A DNA stretch of 29,953 nucleotides from contig DATKTD010000301.1 of assembly GCA_035531315.1 (NCBI GenBank), positions 1-29,953 of the forward strand. Reading direction: 5' to 3'. Each line of letters opens with the position of its first letter. Position 1 is the first letter of the stretch. The notes below the pieces were generated by a model that was given only the letters and a program-made list of their open reading frames with translations, ran no database searches and had not been told where the DNA came from. Source of the DNA: CAIJMU01 sp035531315 (lineage in GTDB: Bacteria > Spirochaetota > Spirochaetia > Treponematales > Rectinemataceae). This document shows positions 7,816-15,047 of this stretch, piece after piece. Position numbers and translations under genes: made by a program.

Positions 7816-10344
7816 ATGGCAACACCCGAGACGCTCTGGCGGGCGGCCTTCGTCGAGTCGTCCCTTCCCCTCGTCGCCCTCGACTGGAGGGGCGTCTTCG
7901 CGCTCTGGAACGATTCCTTCGCGGCCTTCTTCCGCGACATCGCCGGCAGCGAGCCGGAGCGCTTCCAGGGCTCCTTTTACGAGCTGGTAAAGGAGCGCGG
8001 CGGACTCAGGCTCGACTATTTCGCCGCGGAGCTCTTCCTCCGCGCCAAGAACAGGATCTCGGTGGAAACCCCCTTCCTCGACGCGAAGGGAAACAGGCGT
8101 TGGATCGAGGCGAGGATGAGCGTCATCGAGCCCGGCGGGACGGAGGCCGCCAACGCCAATCGCTTTCTCCTCTGCAATCTCGACGACGTGACGGACCGCG
8201 TCGCGAAGGAACGCCAGCTCGTCGAGGCGAAGGAGGAGGCCGAGCAGGCGACCCGCACGAAGAGTCTCTTTCTCGCCAACATGAGTCACGAGATTAGGAC
8301 GCCGATCCAGACCATCCTCGGTGTTGTCGAACTCCTGGGCGAGACGGGTCTCGACGGCGAGCAGGCGGATTACGCCGCCCAGATCGGTTTTTCCGCCGAC
8401 GTCCTCCTCGCCCTCATCAACGACATCCTCGACTTCTCGAAGATCGAGGCGGGAAAGCTCAATCTCGAGGCAGCGGATTTCGACCTTCCCGGTCTCATCG
8501 GCCAATCGGTGGACCTCCTGGCCCTGGACGCCCACCGCAAGGGTCTCGAACTCGTGATGGACCTCGGGGAGGGCGTGCCCGCCCTCCTCCGCGGCGACGC
8601 GACGAGGCTCAGGCAGATCCTCATCAACCTCCTCAAGAACGCCATCAAATTCACGAGCGAGGGCTTCGTCGGCCTCTTCGTCGGGAAGATCTCCGACGAA
8701 GCCGGGGAGCGACTCCGCTTCGAGGTGCGCGATTCGGGCATCGGCATACCCGAGGAACTCAGACAGCGCCTCTTTACGCCATTCTATCAGGCCGACATGA
8801 GCGCGGCGCGGAGGGCCGGCGGCACGGGCCTCGGCCTCGCCATCTCCCGCCACCTCGTCGAATTGATGGAAGGCAGCATCGGTGTCCTACCCCGCGAACC
8901 CGAGGGCTCGGTGTTCTGGTTCGAGATACCTCTCACCCTCCCCGAGTTCGCGGAGGATGCGCCTCTTCCCCTTTTGGACCTCGAGGAGCGCAGACTTCTC
9001 GTGGTCGACGACAGCGAGGAGGCGCGCTCGATCGCCCTGCGGCTCGCCGCCCGCGGCGGTTGGGACGCGGTGGGCGTGGCCTCCGGCGCCGAGGCCCTCG
9101 AAGCCCTGAGGGAGGCTGTCGCCGCGGCCAGGCCCTTCGAAGCCTGTCTCGTCGACCAGGCCATGCCCAAGATGGATGGCTGGCGCCTGGCGAGCGAAAT
9201 TCGCGACGATCCCGGACTCGCGGAAGTGCGCCTCATCCTGATGGTACCCGCCGGTACGATGGGCCGCGACTCGAAGATGAAGCTCCTCAGCTGGTTTTCC
9301 GCCTACATCCCCAAGCCGATCAAGCCCACGAGCCTCATCGACGCCCTCGAGAGCGGAGGCAGAACGGGGGAATCGGAGGGCACTTCGTCGCGGGATCGGG
9401 AGACGGGAAGGCCGAGGTCCGAAGGCTTCGAGGCCGAGGTCCTCATCGCCGAAGATCACGAGGTCAACCGCGAGCTTTTCGGCATCATCCTGGGCAAACT
9501 CGGGCTAAGGGTCGACGAGGCACGCGACGGCATGGAGGCGGTGGAAAAGGCGACGCGGCGAGCGGCCGAGGGCCGGCCCCACGACCTCATCCTCATGGAC
9601 ATCTTCATGCCGCGACTCGACGGCTACGAGGCCTCGAGGGAACTCAGGAAGAAGGCCTGGGCTGGCCCCATCATCGCGGTGACGGCTTCCGCCCTCAAAG
9701 GCGAACGCGAGAAATGCATCGAGGCGGGCATGGACGACGTCCTCCTCAAGCCCTTCCGTAAGGCCGACCTCGAGACCATCCTCGCCACCTGGTTGCCAGC
9801 CTCGAAGGGGGGCCGGGCCCCCGAACGCGAGATGCTCCCCACCGCCCCCGCCCAAAAGGCCAAAGCGTCCCGGCCTGCCGAGCCGATGGATGGCGCCGCC
9901 CAGCCGGCGAAGCCGATGGCCGGCCGGGCCTCCTTCGCCATGCCCGCGGCGGAAGCGCCACCGCGGGCCGAGCCTTCCGACTACGGAGCGATCGATCCGG
10001 AGGTCTTCGACTTTGAACACGCCCTCGAGACCTTTCTCGGCCAGGAGGGCACGGTCCGAAGTCTCCTGGGGCGCTTCGAGGCCAAGGTCGGAAGCCAGCT
10101 GGCGGAACTCTCGGCGGCTTTGGAGAGGCGCGACTTCGAGAGCTTCCGGGAAACGGCGCATTCGATAAAAGGAGCGGCCTGGAATCTCTCGGCCCGACAG
10201 CTCGGCGACGCGGCCCGGGACGCGGAAACCGCGGGCAGACAGGGCGACGACCAGGGCGCCGTCATGGCCCTGACCGCCCTCGGAGCCGCCTTCGGCGCCT
10301 TCGCGCGAGCCTTGCGCGACCTCGAAAGACGCCGCTCCCCTTAA
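7816..10344 (+). CDS. Soluble hybrid histidine kinase: PAS-like, HisKA, HATPase, two receivers, HPt
   Basis: The 842-residue kinase has no membrane segment, so it senses in the cytoplasm. Order: PAS-like sensor (about 8-128); HisKA with NMSHEIRTP and His158; HATPase with N-box NLLKNAIKF (Asn275), DSGIG at 306-310 and GTGLGL at 336-341; receiver 1 (393-510) with Asp398/399, phosphoacceptor Asp447 and Lys500; receiver 2 (541-658) with Asp595, Thr623 and Lys645; a long Pro/Ala linker; and a C-terminal HPt domain with AHSIKGAAWN, His782. All phosphorelay residues of receiver 2 and the HPt are present. Receiver 1 lacks the usual Thr/Ser after beta-4 (LMVPAG), so it may be a regulatory rather than relay domain. 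This is the BarA/EvgS-style relay layout. It follows the dual-receiver regulator by 10 bp and probably phosphorylates it. The signal sensed is unknown. Confidence 0.93.
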   Translation: MATPETLWRAAFVESSLPLVALDWRGVFALWNDSFAAFFRDIAGSEPERFQGSFYELVKERGGLRLDYFAAELFLRAKNRISVETPFLDAKGNRRWIEARMSVIEPGGTEAANANRFLLCNLDDVTDRVAKERQLVEAKEEAEQATRTKSLFLANMSHEIRTPIQTILGVVELLGETGLDGEQADYAAQIGFSADVLLALINDILDFSKIEAGKLNLEAADFDLPGLIGQSVDLLALDAHRKGLELVMDLGEGVPALLRGDATRLRQILINLLKNAIKFTSEGFVGLFVGKISDEAGERLRFEVRDSGIGIPEELRQRLFTPFYQADMSAARRAGGTGLGLAISRHLVELMEGSIGVLPREPEGSVFWFEIPLTLPEFAEDAPLPLLDLEERRLLVVDDSEEARSIALRLAARGGWDAVGVASGAEALEALREAVAAARPFEACLVDQAMPKMDGWRLASEIRDDPGLAEVRLILMVPAGTMGRDSKMKLLSWFSAYIPKPIKPTSLIDALESGGRTGESEGTSSRDRETGRPRSEGFEAEVLIAEDHEVNRELFGIILGKLGLRVDEARDGMEAVEKATRRAAEGRPHDLILMDIFMPRLDGYEASRELRKKAWAGPIIAVTASALKGEREKCIEAGMDDVLLKPFRKADLETILATWLPASKGGRAPEREMLPTAPAQKAKASRPAEPMDGAAQPAKPMAGRASFAMPAAEAPPRAEPSDYGAIDPEVFDFEHALETFLGQEGTVRSLLGRFEAKVGSQLAELSAALERRDFESFRETAHSIKGAAWNLSARQLGDAARDAETAGRQGDDQGAVMALTALGAAFGAFARALRDLERRRSP

Positions 10345-10369
10345 CGAAGACTCGGTACGGGGCTATAGT
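10341..10369 (+). promoter_or_regulatory. Promoter predicting a leaderless mRNA for the PHP phosphatase
   Basis: TTAACG (10341-10346), 17-bp spacer, TATAGT (10364-10369). The -35 matches consensus at four positions and the -10 at five. The initiation point would be at about 10375-10376, exactly the ATG of the next gene, and no Shine-Dalgarno sequence lies in the short gap. The -35 box overlaps the stop codon of the kinase gene. Confidence 0.55.
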
Positions 10370-10375
10370 CGGCGC

Positions 10376-11221
10376 ATGCGCGCCAACTACCACACGCATT
10401 CGCAGTTCTGCGACGGAAGGTCGAGCGCCGCCGAAATGGCGGAGGCAGCCCATGCCGCGGGCTATTCGATCCTCGGATTCTCCTCCCACGCCCCCCTCCC
10501 CTTCGCCACCGGCTGGACCATGAAGCCCGAGGCCCTGCCCGACTACCTCGCCGAGACTCGGCGGCTCAAGGAAGCCTGGACCGGGCGCCTGGAGATAGCC
10601 GTCGGTCTCGAGATCGACTGGATCGAGGGATTGGTAAGCCCCGGTGACGGCCGCTTCGACAAGGCCGACCTGGATTATCGCATCGGCTCCGTGCACTACA
10701 TCAAACCCGGCCCCGGGGAGGCCTTCACCATCGACAGCCCCGCCGAAGAATTCGACCGCAACGTGACGGAGAGGGCGGGAGGCGACGGACGCCTCATCTA
10801 TCGTACCTATTATGAAAACCTCCGCCGCGCGATCGAGGCCGGCGGCTTCGACATACTCGCCCATCTCGACCTCGTCGTCCGCAACAACCAGCAGGGGCGC
10901 TGGTTCGACGAAGGTTCCAGCGACTACCTCCAGGCGGCCCTAGCTGCCGTAGAGCCGCTCTCGGAAAGCGGGGCCGTCGTCGAGATCAACCTCGGCGCCG
11001 TGCTCCGCGGCAAGGCGCCGGCGCCCCACCCCTCCCTTCCGATCCTGAGACGGCTGCGCGAGCTCGGCGTGCCCATCACGATTTCGGCCGACGCCCACCA
11101 CGTGTCGCATCTCGGGGCAGGCCTCGACCTTGCCCGCGCCCATGCGGCGGCGGCGGGCTATAACGAGGTCGCCATCCTTTCGAAGGGCGCTTGGAGACTG
11201 GTCGGACTCGACGATATCTGA
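10376..11221 (+). CDS. PHP-domain phosphatase, histidinol-phosphatase (HisJ/HisK) family
   Basis: The 281-residue protein carries the metal-binding set of PHP phosphoesterases. HTH at 6-8 comes directly after the start, followed by SSH (His38), GLEID (Glu79), GSVHY (His107), HLD (His163) and SADAHH (Asp239, His241). Together these bind three metals in the family that hydrolyses L-histidinol phosphate to L-histidinol. No other histidine biosynthesis gene is in the window, so a different small phosphate ester is also possible. The start is fixed by HTH needing to be at the extreme N-terminus and by the absence of an upstream alternative. It is probably transcribed from its own promoter overlapping the end of the kinase gene. 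It faces the next gene tail to tail across 20 bp; a weak stem (GCCGT/ACGGC) is all that could serve as terminator. Confidence 0.9.
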   Translation: MRANYHTHSQFCDGRSSAAEMAEAAHAAGYSILGFSSHAPLPFATGWTMKPEALPDYLAETRRLKEAWTGRLEIAVGLEIDWIEGLVSPGDGRFDKADLDYRIGSVHYIKPGPGEAFTIDSPAEEFDRNVTERAGGDGRLIYRTYYENLRRAIEAGGFDILAHLDLVVRNNQQGRWFDEGSSDYLQAALAAVEPLSESGAVVEINLGAVLRGKAPAPHPSLPILRRLRELGVPITISADAHHVSHLGAGLDLARAHAAAAGYNEVAILSKGAWRLVGLDDI

Positions 11222-11241
11222 GCCGTGGTAGAGGCGACGGC

Positions 11242-11733
11242 CTAGTTGTCGTCGCCGGCGAAAAATTGCTCCTCGCGTTGGTCGGCGATCGTGGCGGTGA
11301 AGTCGAGCATCATCTTAAGCTCGCCCGCGGTGAAGGACAGGGGCAGCTTGACCGTATAGTAGAGGAGATAGCCGCCGTCGTCCTGTTTTTCCAAGGCCCA
11401 GCAGCCGAGCTTGTTCGAACCGCTTTCGGTCATCAGGTCCAGGAGGGTCGTCTGATCCGGCTCCTCGGCGAAGCTGCCCGCATTCGACCAGATCTCCCTG
11501 ATCTCGATGCCGCTGTACTTCTCCGTCTGCGAGGCGATATAGACGTACTGGGTCCGGTCCCCGTCCTGGTCAAGCTCGATCTGGTAATTACCGCTTTGCG
11601 TCACCGTGTAGGTCTGCCCGATTTTATCGAGGAGGATCTGGACCCTGCTATCCGCCTTGGTCTCGGCCATGGCCGGCAAGAAGGCGAAGACGAAGGCGGC
11701 CGCAACGAAAATCCTTGGTATCAGTGCTTTCAT
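11242..11733 (-). CDS. Small exported protein, YbjN-like
   Basis: The 163-residue protein has a clear signal peptide (MKALIPRIFVAAAFVFAF, cleavage likely after AMA). The mature part reads as an alpha/beta fold: a helix with a YTVTQSGNYQIELDQDGD strand pair, RTQYVYIASQTEKYSGIEIR, then helices and a last strand pair (GGYLLYYTVKLPLSF). The pattern matches the YbjN superfamily (type III chaperone-like fold), whose members often have unknown roles; a remote match only. The start at 11733 is chosen over earlier in-frame codons because GGAGGGAACC immediately precedes it and the signal peptide begins there. Upstream lies a 6-bp-arm inverted repeat and then the palindrome mosaic; no convincing promoter is visible. 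Function unknown. Confidence 0.72.
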   Translation of the reverse strand: MKALIPRIFVAAAFVFAFLPAMAETKADSRVQILLDKIGQTYTVTQSGNYQIELDQDGDRTQYVYIASQTEKYSGIEIREIWSNAGSFAEEPDQTTLLDLMTESGSNKLGCWALEKQDDGGYLLYYTVKLPLSFTAGELKMMLDFTATIADQREEQFFAGDDN

Positions 11734-11745
11734 GGTTCCCTCCAT

Positions 11746-11761
11746 GAACGAAGTGTCGTTC
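11746..11761. repeat. Inverted repeat in the 5' region of the YbjN-like gene
   Basis: GAACGA, four bases, TCGTTC: a perfect 6-bp-arm palindrome 13-28 bp upstream of the start codon. It could be a stem-loop in the leader or an operator. Only its position suggests a role. Confidence 0.4.
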
Positions 11762-11859
11762 AGGAGGAATGATCCTTCAAGAGAAAGCGGAATCGCAGGG
11801 CAGCCCGACCCGCAATCGCTGACGATACCGCGCGCACGTAACCGATAGCCTAGATGCCT

Positions 11860-11882
11860 GCCGATTCGCGCCGCGAATCGGC
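11860..11882. repeat. Palindrome 1 of the mosaic
   Basis: GCCGATTCGCG, a central C, CGCGAATCGGC: 11-bp perfect arms around one base. The last base is shared with the first base of module copy B. Confidence 0.85.
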
Positions 11883-11910
11883 CCGCAATCGCTGACAATA
11901 CTACGCGCAA

Positions 11911-11933
11911 GCGAAATCCCTTCGGGATTTCGC
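11911..11933. repeat. Palindrome 2 of the mosaic (inserted in copy B only)
   Basis: GCGAAATCCC, loop TTC, GGGATTTCGC: 10-bp perfect stem. Module copy A lacks exactly this segment, so the hairpin behaves as a unit gained or lost. It is not followed by a T-run on either strand. Confidence 0.85.
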
Positions 11934-11934
11934 A

Positions 11935-11963
11935 CGTAACCGATAGCGAAGCTATCGGTTACG
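11935..11963. repeat. Palindrome 3 of the mosaic, overlapping the dksA stop codon
   Basis: CGTAACCGATAGC, loop GAA, GCTATCGGTTACG: 13-bp perfect stem. Its inner side provides the last three codons (Arg-Asn-Arg) and the TAG of the dksA gene on the minus strand. It could act as a 3' mRNA stabiliser or, with other factors, a terminator. Confidence 0.88.
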
Positions 11964-12308
11964 ACGTTCCTCGCCCTTCTGGCAGTCGATGCAGAGAACC
12001 GCGTAGGGAAGGGCCTCGAGGCGCTCCGAGGGGATCTTCTTGCCGCACTTGACGCAAAGACCGTAGCGCCCCTGCTGGATGCGCGAGAGGGCGGCATCGA
12101 TAGCCTTGATGCGTTTGATTTCCTGGGAGCCGAGGGCCTCGATCATCTTGCGATCGATGTCGTCGCTAGCGACGTCGGCAAAATCCTTCGGGTCCATCTC
12201 CTCGACGATGGCGCGGAAATCGGCGTTGGTGGCGGCGAGGGTCTCCAGGATCTGCCGCTTCTGCGAAACGAGCAGCTCGCGCATCGAATCGACGAAATCC
12301 CTATTCAT
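11952..12308 (-). CDS. dksA: DksA/TraR-family zinc-finger transcription factor
   Basis: The 118-residue protein binds RNA polymerase in its secondary channel and, with ppGpp, retunes promoters in the stringent response. Seen: an N-terminal helix, a coiled coil with the tip motif DPKDFA (Asp39, Asp42, Ala44), which matches the D-x-x-D-x-A needed for DksA activity, and a four-Cys zinc finger (Cys85, Cys88, Cys106, Cys109). The short length is that of the DksA-like proteins outside the gamma-proteobacteria. GGAGG lies just before the ATG. The last codons and the stop lie within a palindromic repeat, so the native C-terminus may have been replaced when that element arrived. Its promoter overlaps the region of the divergent infA promoter, a sensible place for a growth-rate control pair. 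Confidence 0.9.
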   Translation of the reverse strand: MNRDFVDSMRELLVSQKRQILETLAATNADFRAIVEEMDPKDFADVASDDIDRKMIEALGSQEIKRIKAIDAALSRIQQGRYGLCVKCGKKIPSERLEALPYAVLCIDCQKGEERRNR

Positions 12309-12409
12309 GGGGGCCTCCGTTCACCATAGCTCGTCGTGCTATCCGCACGCCCGCCGCCTCGCTGGCGACGGCCGCTCCCCGCAAAGCGCGAAGCGTTTTC
12401 GGAATCGGC

Positions 12410-12438
12410 ACTATGCCGCACCGCTATCGAAAAATCAA
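12410..12438 (-). promoter_or_regulatory. Sigma-70 promoter for dksA
   Basis: On the minus strand: TTGATT (12438-12433), 17-bp spacer, CATAGT (12415-12410). Each box matches consensus at four positions. The leader to the ATG would be about 95 nt. Confidence 0.55.
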
Positions 12439-12444
12439 GAGCGA

Positions 12445-12474
12445 TTGACAATAACCTTCCTCGCCCCGTACTAT
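12445..12474 (+). promoter_or_regulatory. Sigma-70 promoter for infA
   Basis: A perfect TTGACA (12445-12450), 18-bp spacer, TACTAT (12469-12474). The predicted start is near 12481, leaving a leader of about 80 nt. Its -35 lies 7 bp from the -35 of the divergent dksA promoter, so the two may compete. Confidence 0.65.
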
Positions 12475-12550
12475 CTTATGCGCTCGGGCAAGAACTGCAA
12501 ATTTTCTCCGCCACGCCAGGGAGCATCCGGAGGCGGACCGGACCCCCACA

Positions 12551-12555
12551 AGGAG
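12551..12555 (+). promoter_or_regulatory. Ribosome-binding site that fixes the GTG start of infA
   Basis: AGGAG lies 7 nt before GTG at 12563. No ATG is available at this spacing, and the protein begins with the conserved MAKEEAIE start of IF-1 only if GTG is used. Confidence 0.75.
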
Positions 12556-12562
12556 ATAATAC

Positions 12563-12781
12563 GTGGCGAAAGAAGAGGCTATCGAGGTAGAGGGCATCGT
12601 AAAGGAATCCCTCCCGAACACCATGTTCAGGGTGGAACTCCAGAACGGACATGTCATTCTTGCCCATCTATCGGGAAAAATGCGCAAGCATTACATCCGC
12701 ATCGTTCCCGGTGACAAGGTCAAGGTCGCCCTCTCCCCCTACGATCTGAGCCGCGGTCGCATCATCTATCGCGAGAAATAA
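12563..12781 (+). CDS. infA: Translation initiation factor IF-1
   Basis: The 72-residue protein has the normal family length and is a single OB-fold S1-like domain that occupies the ribosomal A site during initiation. Recognisable blocks: IEVEGIVKESLPNTMFRVEL, NGHVILAHLSGKMRKHYIRI, PGDKVKVALSPYDLSRGRI. It starts at GTG. It stands alone with its own promoter, not in a ribosomal protein cluster. Its last 20 bp overlap the 3' end of the smr gene on the other strand. Confidence 0.97.
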   Translation: MAKEEAIEVEGIVKESLPNTMFRVELQNGHVILAHLSGKMRKHYIRIVPGDKVKVALSPYDLSRGRIIYREK

Positions 12782-13352
12782 GTTTCCGAACCACGACCCA
12801 TAGGGCACCCGCCCCGCCATCGGCGCGATCGGCCGTGCCGAAGCGGCCGGCACGCGGATTCGCCTCGAGGAAGGACCTAACCGCCCCGGCAAGCACTGCC
12901 CCCGAGGCGGAATGGTTTCCCTTACCGGTTATCACCAACACCTTTTCGATCCCCATCCGCGCGGAATCCTCGAGAAAGACCCCAAGGGCATATTCGGCTT
13001 CGGCCACGGTCAGGCCATGGAGATCGAGCCGGGCCCCCGGCCTGAGGGCGGCTATTCGCCGCGACTCCTCGGCGCCCGAGCTGGAGCGCTCCTCGTTCCT
13101 GTCCTTGTCTTCGATACCATGACGCGCAAGCCAATTTTCCATCGATTGACGAGCCGACATCCGCGGAGGCGGAGGGGCTCTGCGCGCCCCCTTCGCCGCG
13201 GGTAACTCGGCCGCCTCTTTCGCTTCGTCAGCCCCTGACAGCCGGGCGGCGGATGCCTCGCGGGCGCGTCGCTCGGCCTCGGAAGCCTTATCGAGACCGC
13301 CGGGCCGCGAGGAGAGTCTTTCCCATTCATCGAGGAGATTGCCGAAATCCAT
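12762..13352 (-). CDS. Smr-domain protein (MutS2 C-terminal-type nuclease domain)
   Basis: The 196-residue protein has a charged, Ala/Pro-rich N-terminal region (1-100) and an Smr domain at about 105-193: LDLHGLT at 109-115, a helix EAEYALGVFLEDS, VLVITGKGNHS at 138-148, VRSFL, and a terminal GALWVVVRK strand. The LDLHG and TGKG motifs are those of Smr nicking endonucleases; stand-alone Smr proteins act on DNA or on mRNA at collided ribosomes. Which applies here is not visible. It is the last gene of the Bat run, 30 bp after the batD-like gene, and its end overlaps infA by 20 bp tail to tail. No terminator is visible at the overlap. Confidence 0.85.
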   Translation of the reverse strand: MDFGNLLDEWERLSSRPGGLDKASEAERRAREASAARLSGADEAKEAAELPAAKGARRAPPPPRMSARQSMENWLARHGIEDKDRNEERSSSGAEESRRIAALRPGARLDLHGLTVAEAEYALGVFLEDSARMGIEKVLVITGKGNHSASGAVLAGAVRSFLEANPRAGRFGTADRADGGAGALWVVVRKLISRDR

Positions 13353-13382
13353 GATGCGCCTTTCTGAAGCGGTGGTCTCGAG

Positions 13383-15047
13383 TCAGTAGGAATATACCGA
13401 AGAAAGGGGAATCCATCCCGTGGTTCCGTCCGGGAATTCGAGACAGAGCCAATCGCCGCTTCGCCCGATAAGTCGCCCCGTGCCGCCCGGGGCTATCCTG
13501 ATGCTCCTTTCCGATCCCGCGGAGGGGAGGGACGAGAGGCTTGGAGACCAGGCCAGCCATCGCGTCCTCGCCCCATCGGCCATGGATAGACCGCCGGCCG
13601 CCAGACCGGCAAGCCCGACGGCAATACAGGCTGTCAGAATAAGGGCCCGGGATCCTGAAGCAGCCGCCGATTTGTTGAAAAAGAAAAAGGCCGTCGCTGC
13701 AAGGGAAAGAATGGCGACGACAAAGGCCATAAGCGGGCCGAAGGGCAAGCCGAGCTCGGGACGCGGAAGCCCCAGGTCCCCCGCGAATCCTTCCGCGAGG
13801 ACCCGATAGCGGCTGTCTTTTCGCGCCTCGTGGTAGAGCCTCGCGAGGGCCTCCGCCACCCTGCCGTTCCGGTACGAAGCCAGGACCTCTCCGGCTAGGG
13901 GCAGAGGACCAGAGGCCTCCTCGAGGGTTTTGATGGCCTTGGCCCTGCCCTCGTCCATAGCGACGGGCGAGGCGGCTGCGATAGACAGCCTGCGCGCGGG
14001 AACCGAAAGAATATGGACCGCGCCCGAAACCTCGATATAGCTCCAGGGCCTCAGGGCGATGACCAGGGAGGCCTCGCGATCGGGGACGAGGCTTATCTCG
14101 AGGCTCGAGCTTCCCTTGTATCCGCGGGGGGATGGGGCGATGGAATCCGAGCGACGGAGGCTGAGCCCCGAGGCGGCGAGGGCCTTGCCCCCGAGGAGGA
14201 CCAGGGCTTCGGGCGGCTGCAGCGCCGGAAGGTTCCCCTCGCCGGAAACGATGATCCTGAAGGAGAGGGGACGGCCCGCCTCCCCCCTCTTAGGCGCCTC
14301 GAGAGCGATGGAGAATTCGCCCACCGCCCTGCTCGACTGCAGGGGAGCCGGGAGCTCCTCGACTTCGAGCCTTTGGGCCGGGGCCAGGCCTTCGTCATCG
14401 GTCACGACACGTACCGGCGGAAGCTCGATACTGCCCGCCGTCAGGGCCGTGCCGATCCAGGAAAAGGAATCCCTCCCCGCCTCGAGAAAGATGCCCGGCG
14501 GTAGGGTGAAGGAGGGCCAGGCGGAGGGGGGAGGAGAGGAATCGTCGAGGGGTCGTAAAGCGAGGGGAAAGGATTGGTAACGCCATACCTTTACGGGAGC
14601 CTTCCAAATCCAGGGCAGGGCCGTGGGGCCCCTCCCCTGTCTGCGCGGAAAGGAAAGGTCGAAGGCCTCGATGTCGACGACCGAAGCCTCTCCGGCGAAG
14701 CGGAGGGACTCGACCCGGCCTCCACCCCCATTCGCCGAAGCCAGTTCTATGACGATCTCCGAACCGGTGCCCCCGCTGTCATCGACATAGGGTCTTGCCG
14801 AATCGGCCACGAGGGAAAGGCCTTTTGAAAGCTCGATGTCGGCAAGGGCGGCCCCGCGCATACCCGGGAGCCGGAAGGTCAGGACGAGGTCGGAGCTCGT
14901 CGTGTCGGAAAGCGCGACCTCCGCCTCGACTCTTTGAAGGCCCTCCTTGACCCGCAGCGAAAGGGGAAGGGCGGCGAGATTCGGGCAGAGCCACAATAGG
15001 CCGAGCGCCAGGGCGGCGCTCCTCGCCCCTCTTGCGGTGCGCCGCAT
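13383..15047 (-). CDS. batD: BatD-like membrane-anchored periplasmic protein with C-terminal SH3-like domain
   Basis: A 554-residue protein starting at ATG 15047, which overlaps the preceding stop as TGATG. A signal peptide (about 1-26, ending NLAALP) leads to a long beta-rich extracytoplasmic region (about 28-440) with repeated Ig-like strands (EFSIALEAPKRGEAGRPLSF type), as in BatD. Two hydrophobic segments follow (about 455-475 and 485-505). The last 45 residues (SIRIAPGGTGRLIGRSGDW, then TTGWIPLSSVY) look like a bacterial SH3 domain. In other bacteria this SH3/TPR function is carried by BatE, so this may be a BatD-BatE-type fusion. Its neighbours BatA, BatB and a TPR lipoprotein strongly support the assignment; direct sequence similarity is weak, as is usual for BatD. 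Confidence 0.75.
   Translation of the reverse strand: MRRTARGARSAALALGLLWLCPNLAALPLSLRVKEGLQRVEAEVALSDTTSSDLVLTFRLPGMRGAALADIELSKGLSLVADSARPYVDDSGGTGSEIVIELASANGGGGRVESLRFAGEASVVDIEAFDLSFPRRQGRGPTALPWIWKAPVKVWRYQSFPLALRPLDDSSPPPSAWPSFTLPPGIFLEAGRDSFSWIGTALTAGSIELPPVRVVTDDEGLAPAQRLEVEELPAPLQSSRAVGEFSIALEAPKRGEAGRPLSFRIIVSGEGNLPALQPPEALVLLGGKALAASGLSLRRSDSIAPSPRGYKGSSSLEISLVPDREASLVIALRPWSYIEVSGAVHILSVPARRLSIAAASPVAMDEGRAKAIKTLEEASGPLPLAGEVLASYRNGRVAEALARLYHEARKDSRYRVLAEGFAGDLGLPRPELGLPFGPLMAFVVAILSLAATAFFFFNKSAAASGSRALILTACIAVGLAGLAAGGLSMADGARTRWLAWSPSLSSLPSAGSERSIRIAPGGTGRLIGRSGDWLCLEFPDGTTGWIPLSSVYSY

Larger units (their letters stand above)
11809..11963. repeat. Mosaic of palindromes and a duplicated module between dksA and the YbjN-like gene
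   Basis: Two copies of one module lie in direct orientation. Copy A (11809-11849) begins CCCGCAATCGCTGAC and ends CACGTAACCGATAGC. Copy B (11882-11947) begins and ends with the same words but carries an extra hairpin of about 24 nt in the middle (11911-11933). Between the copies is a near-perfect palindrome (11860-11882), and copy B continues into a third, 13-bp hairpin (11935-11963). All three stems have tiny loops (C, TTC, GAA). Nothing here looks coding. It resembles REP/BIME-like or miniature palindromic elements. I saw no further copy in this window. Confidence 0.85.

Noticed and set aside
11911..11933. Hairpin as a rho-independent terminator of dksA
   Set aside because: No T-run follows on the minus strand; the stem belongs to a repeat mosaic.
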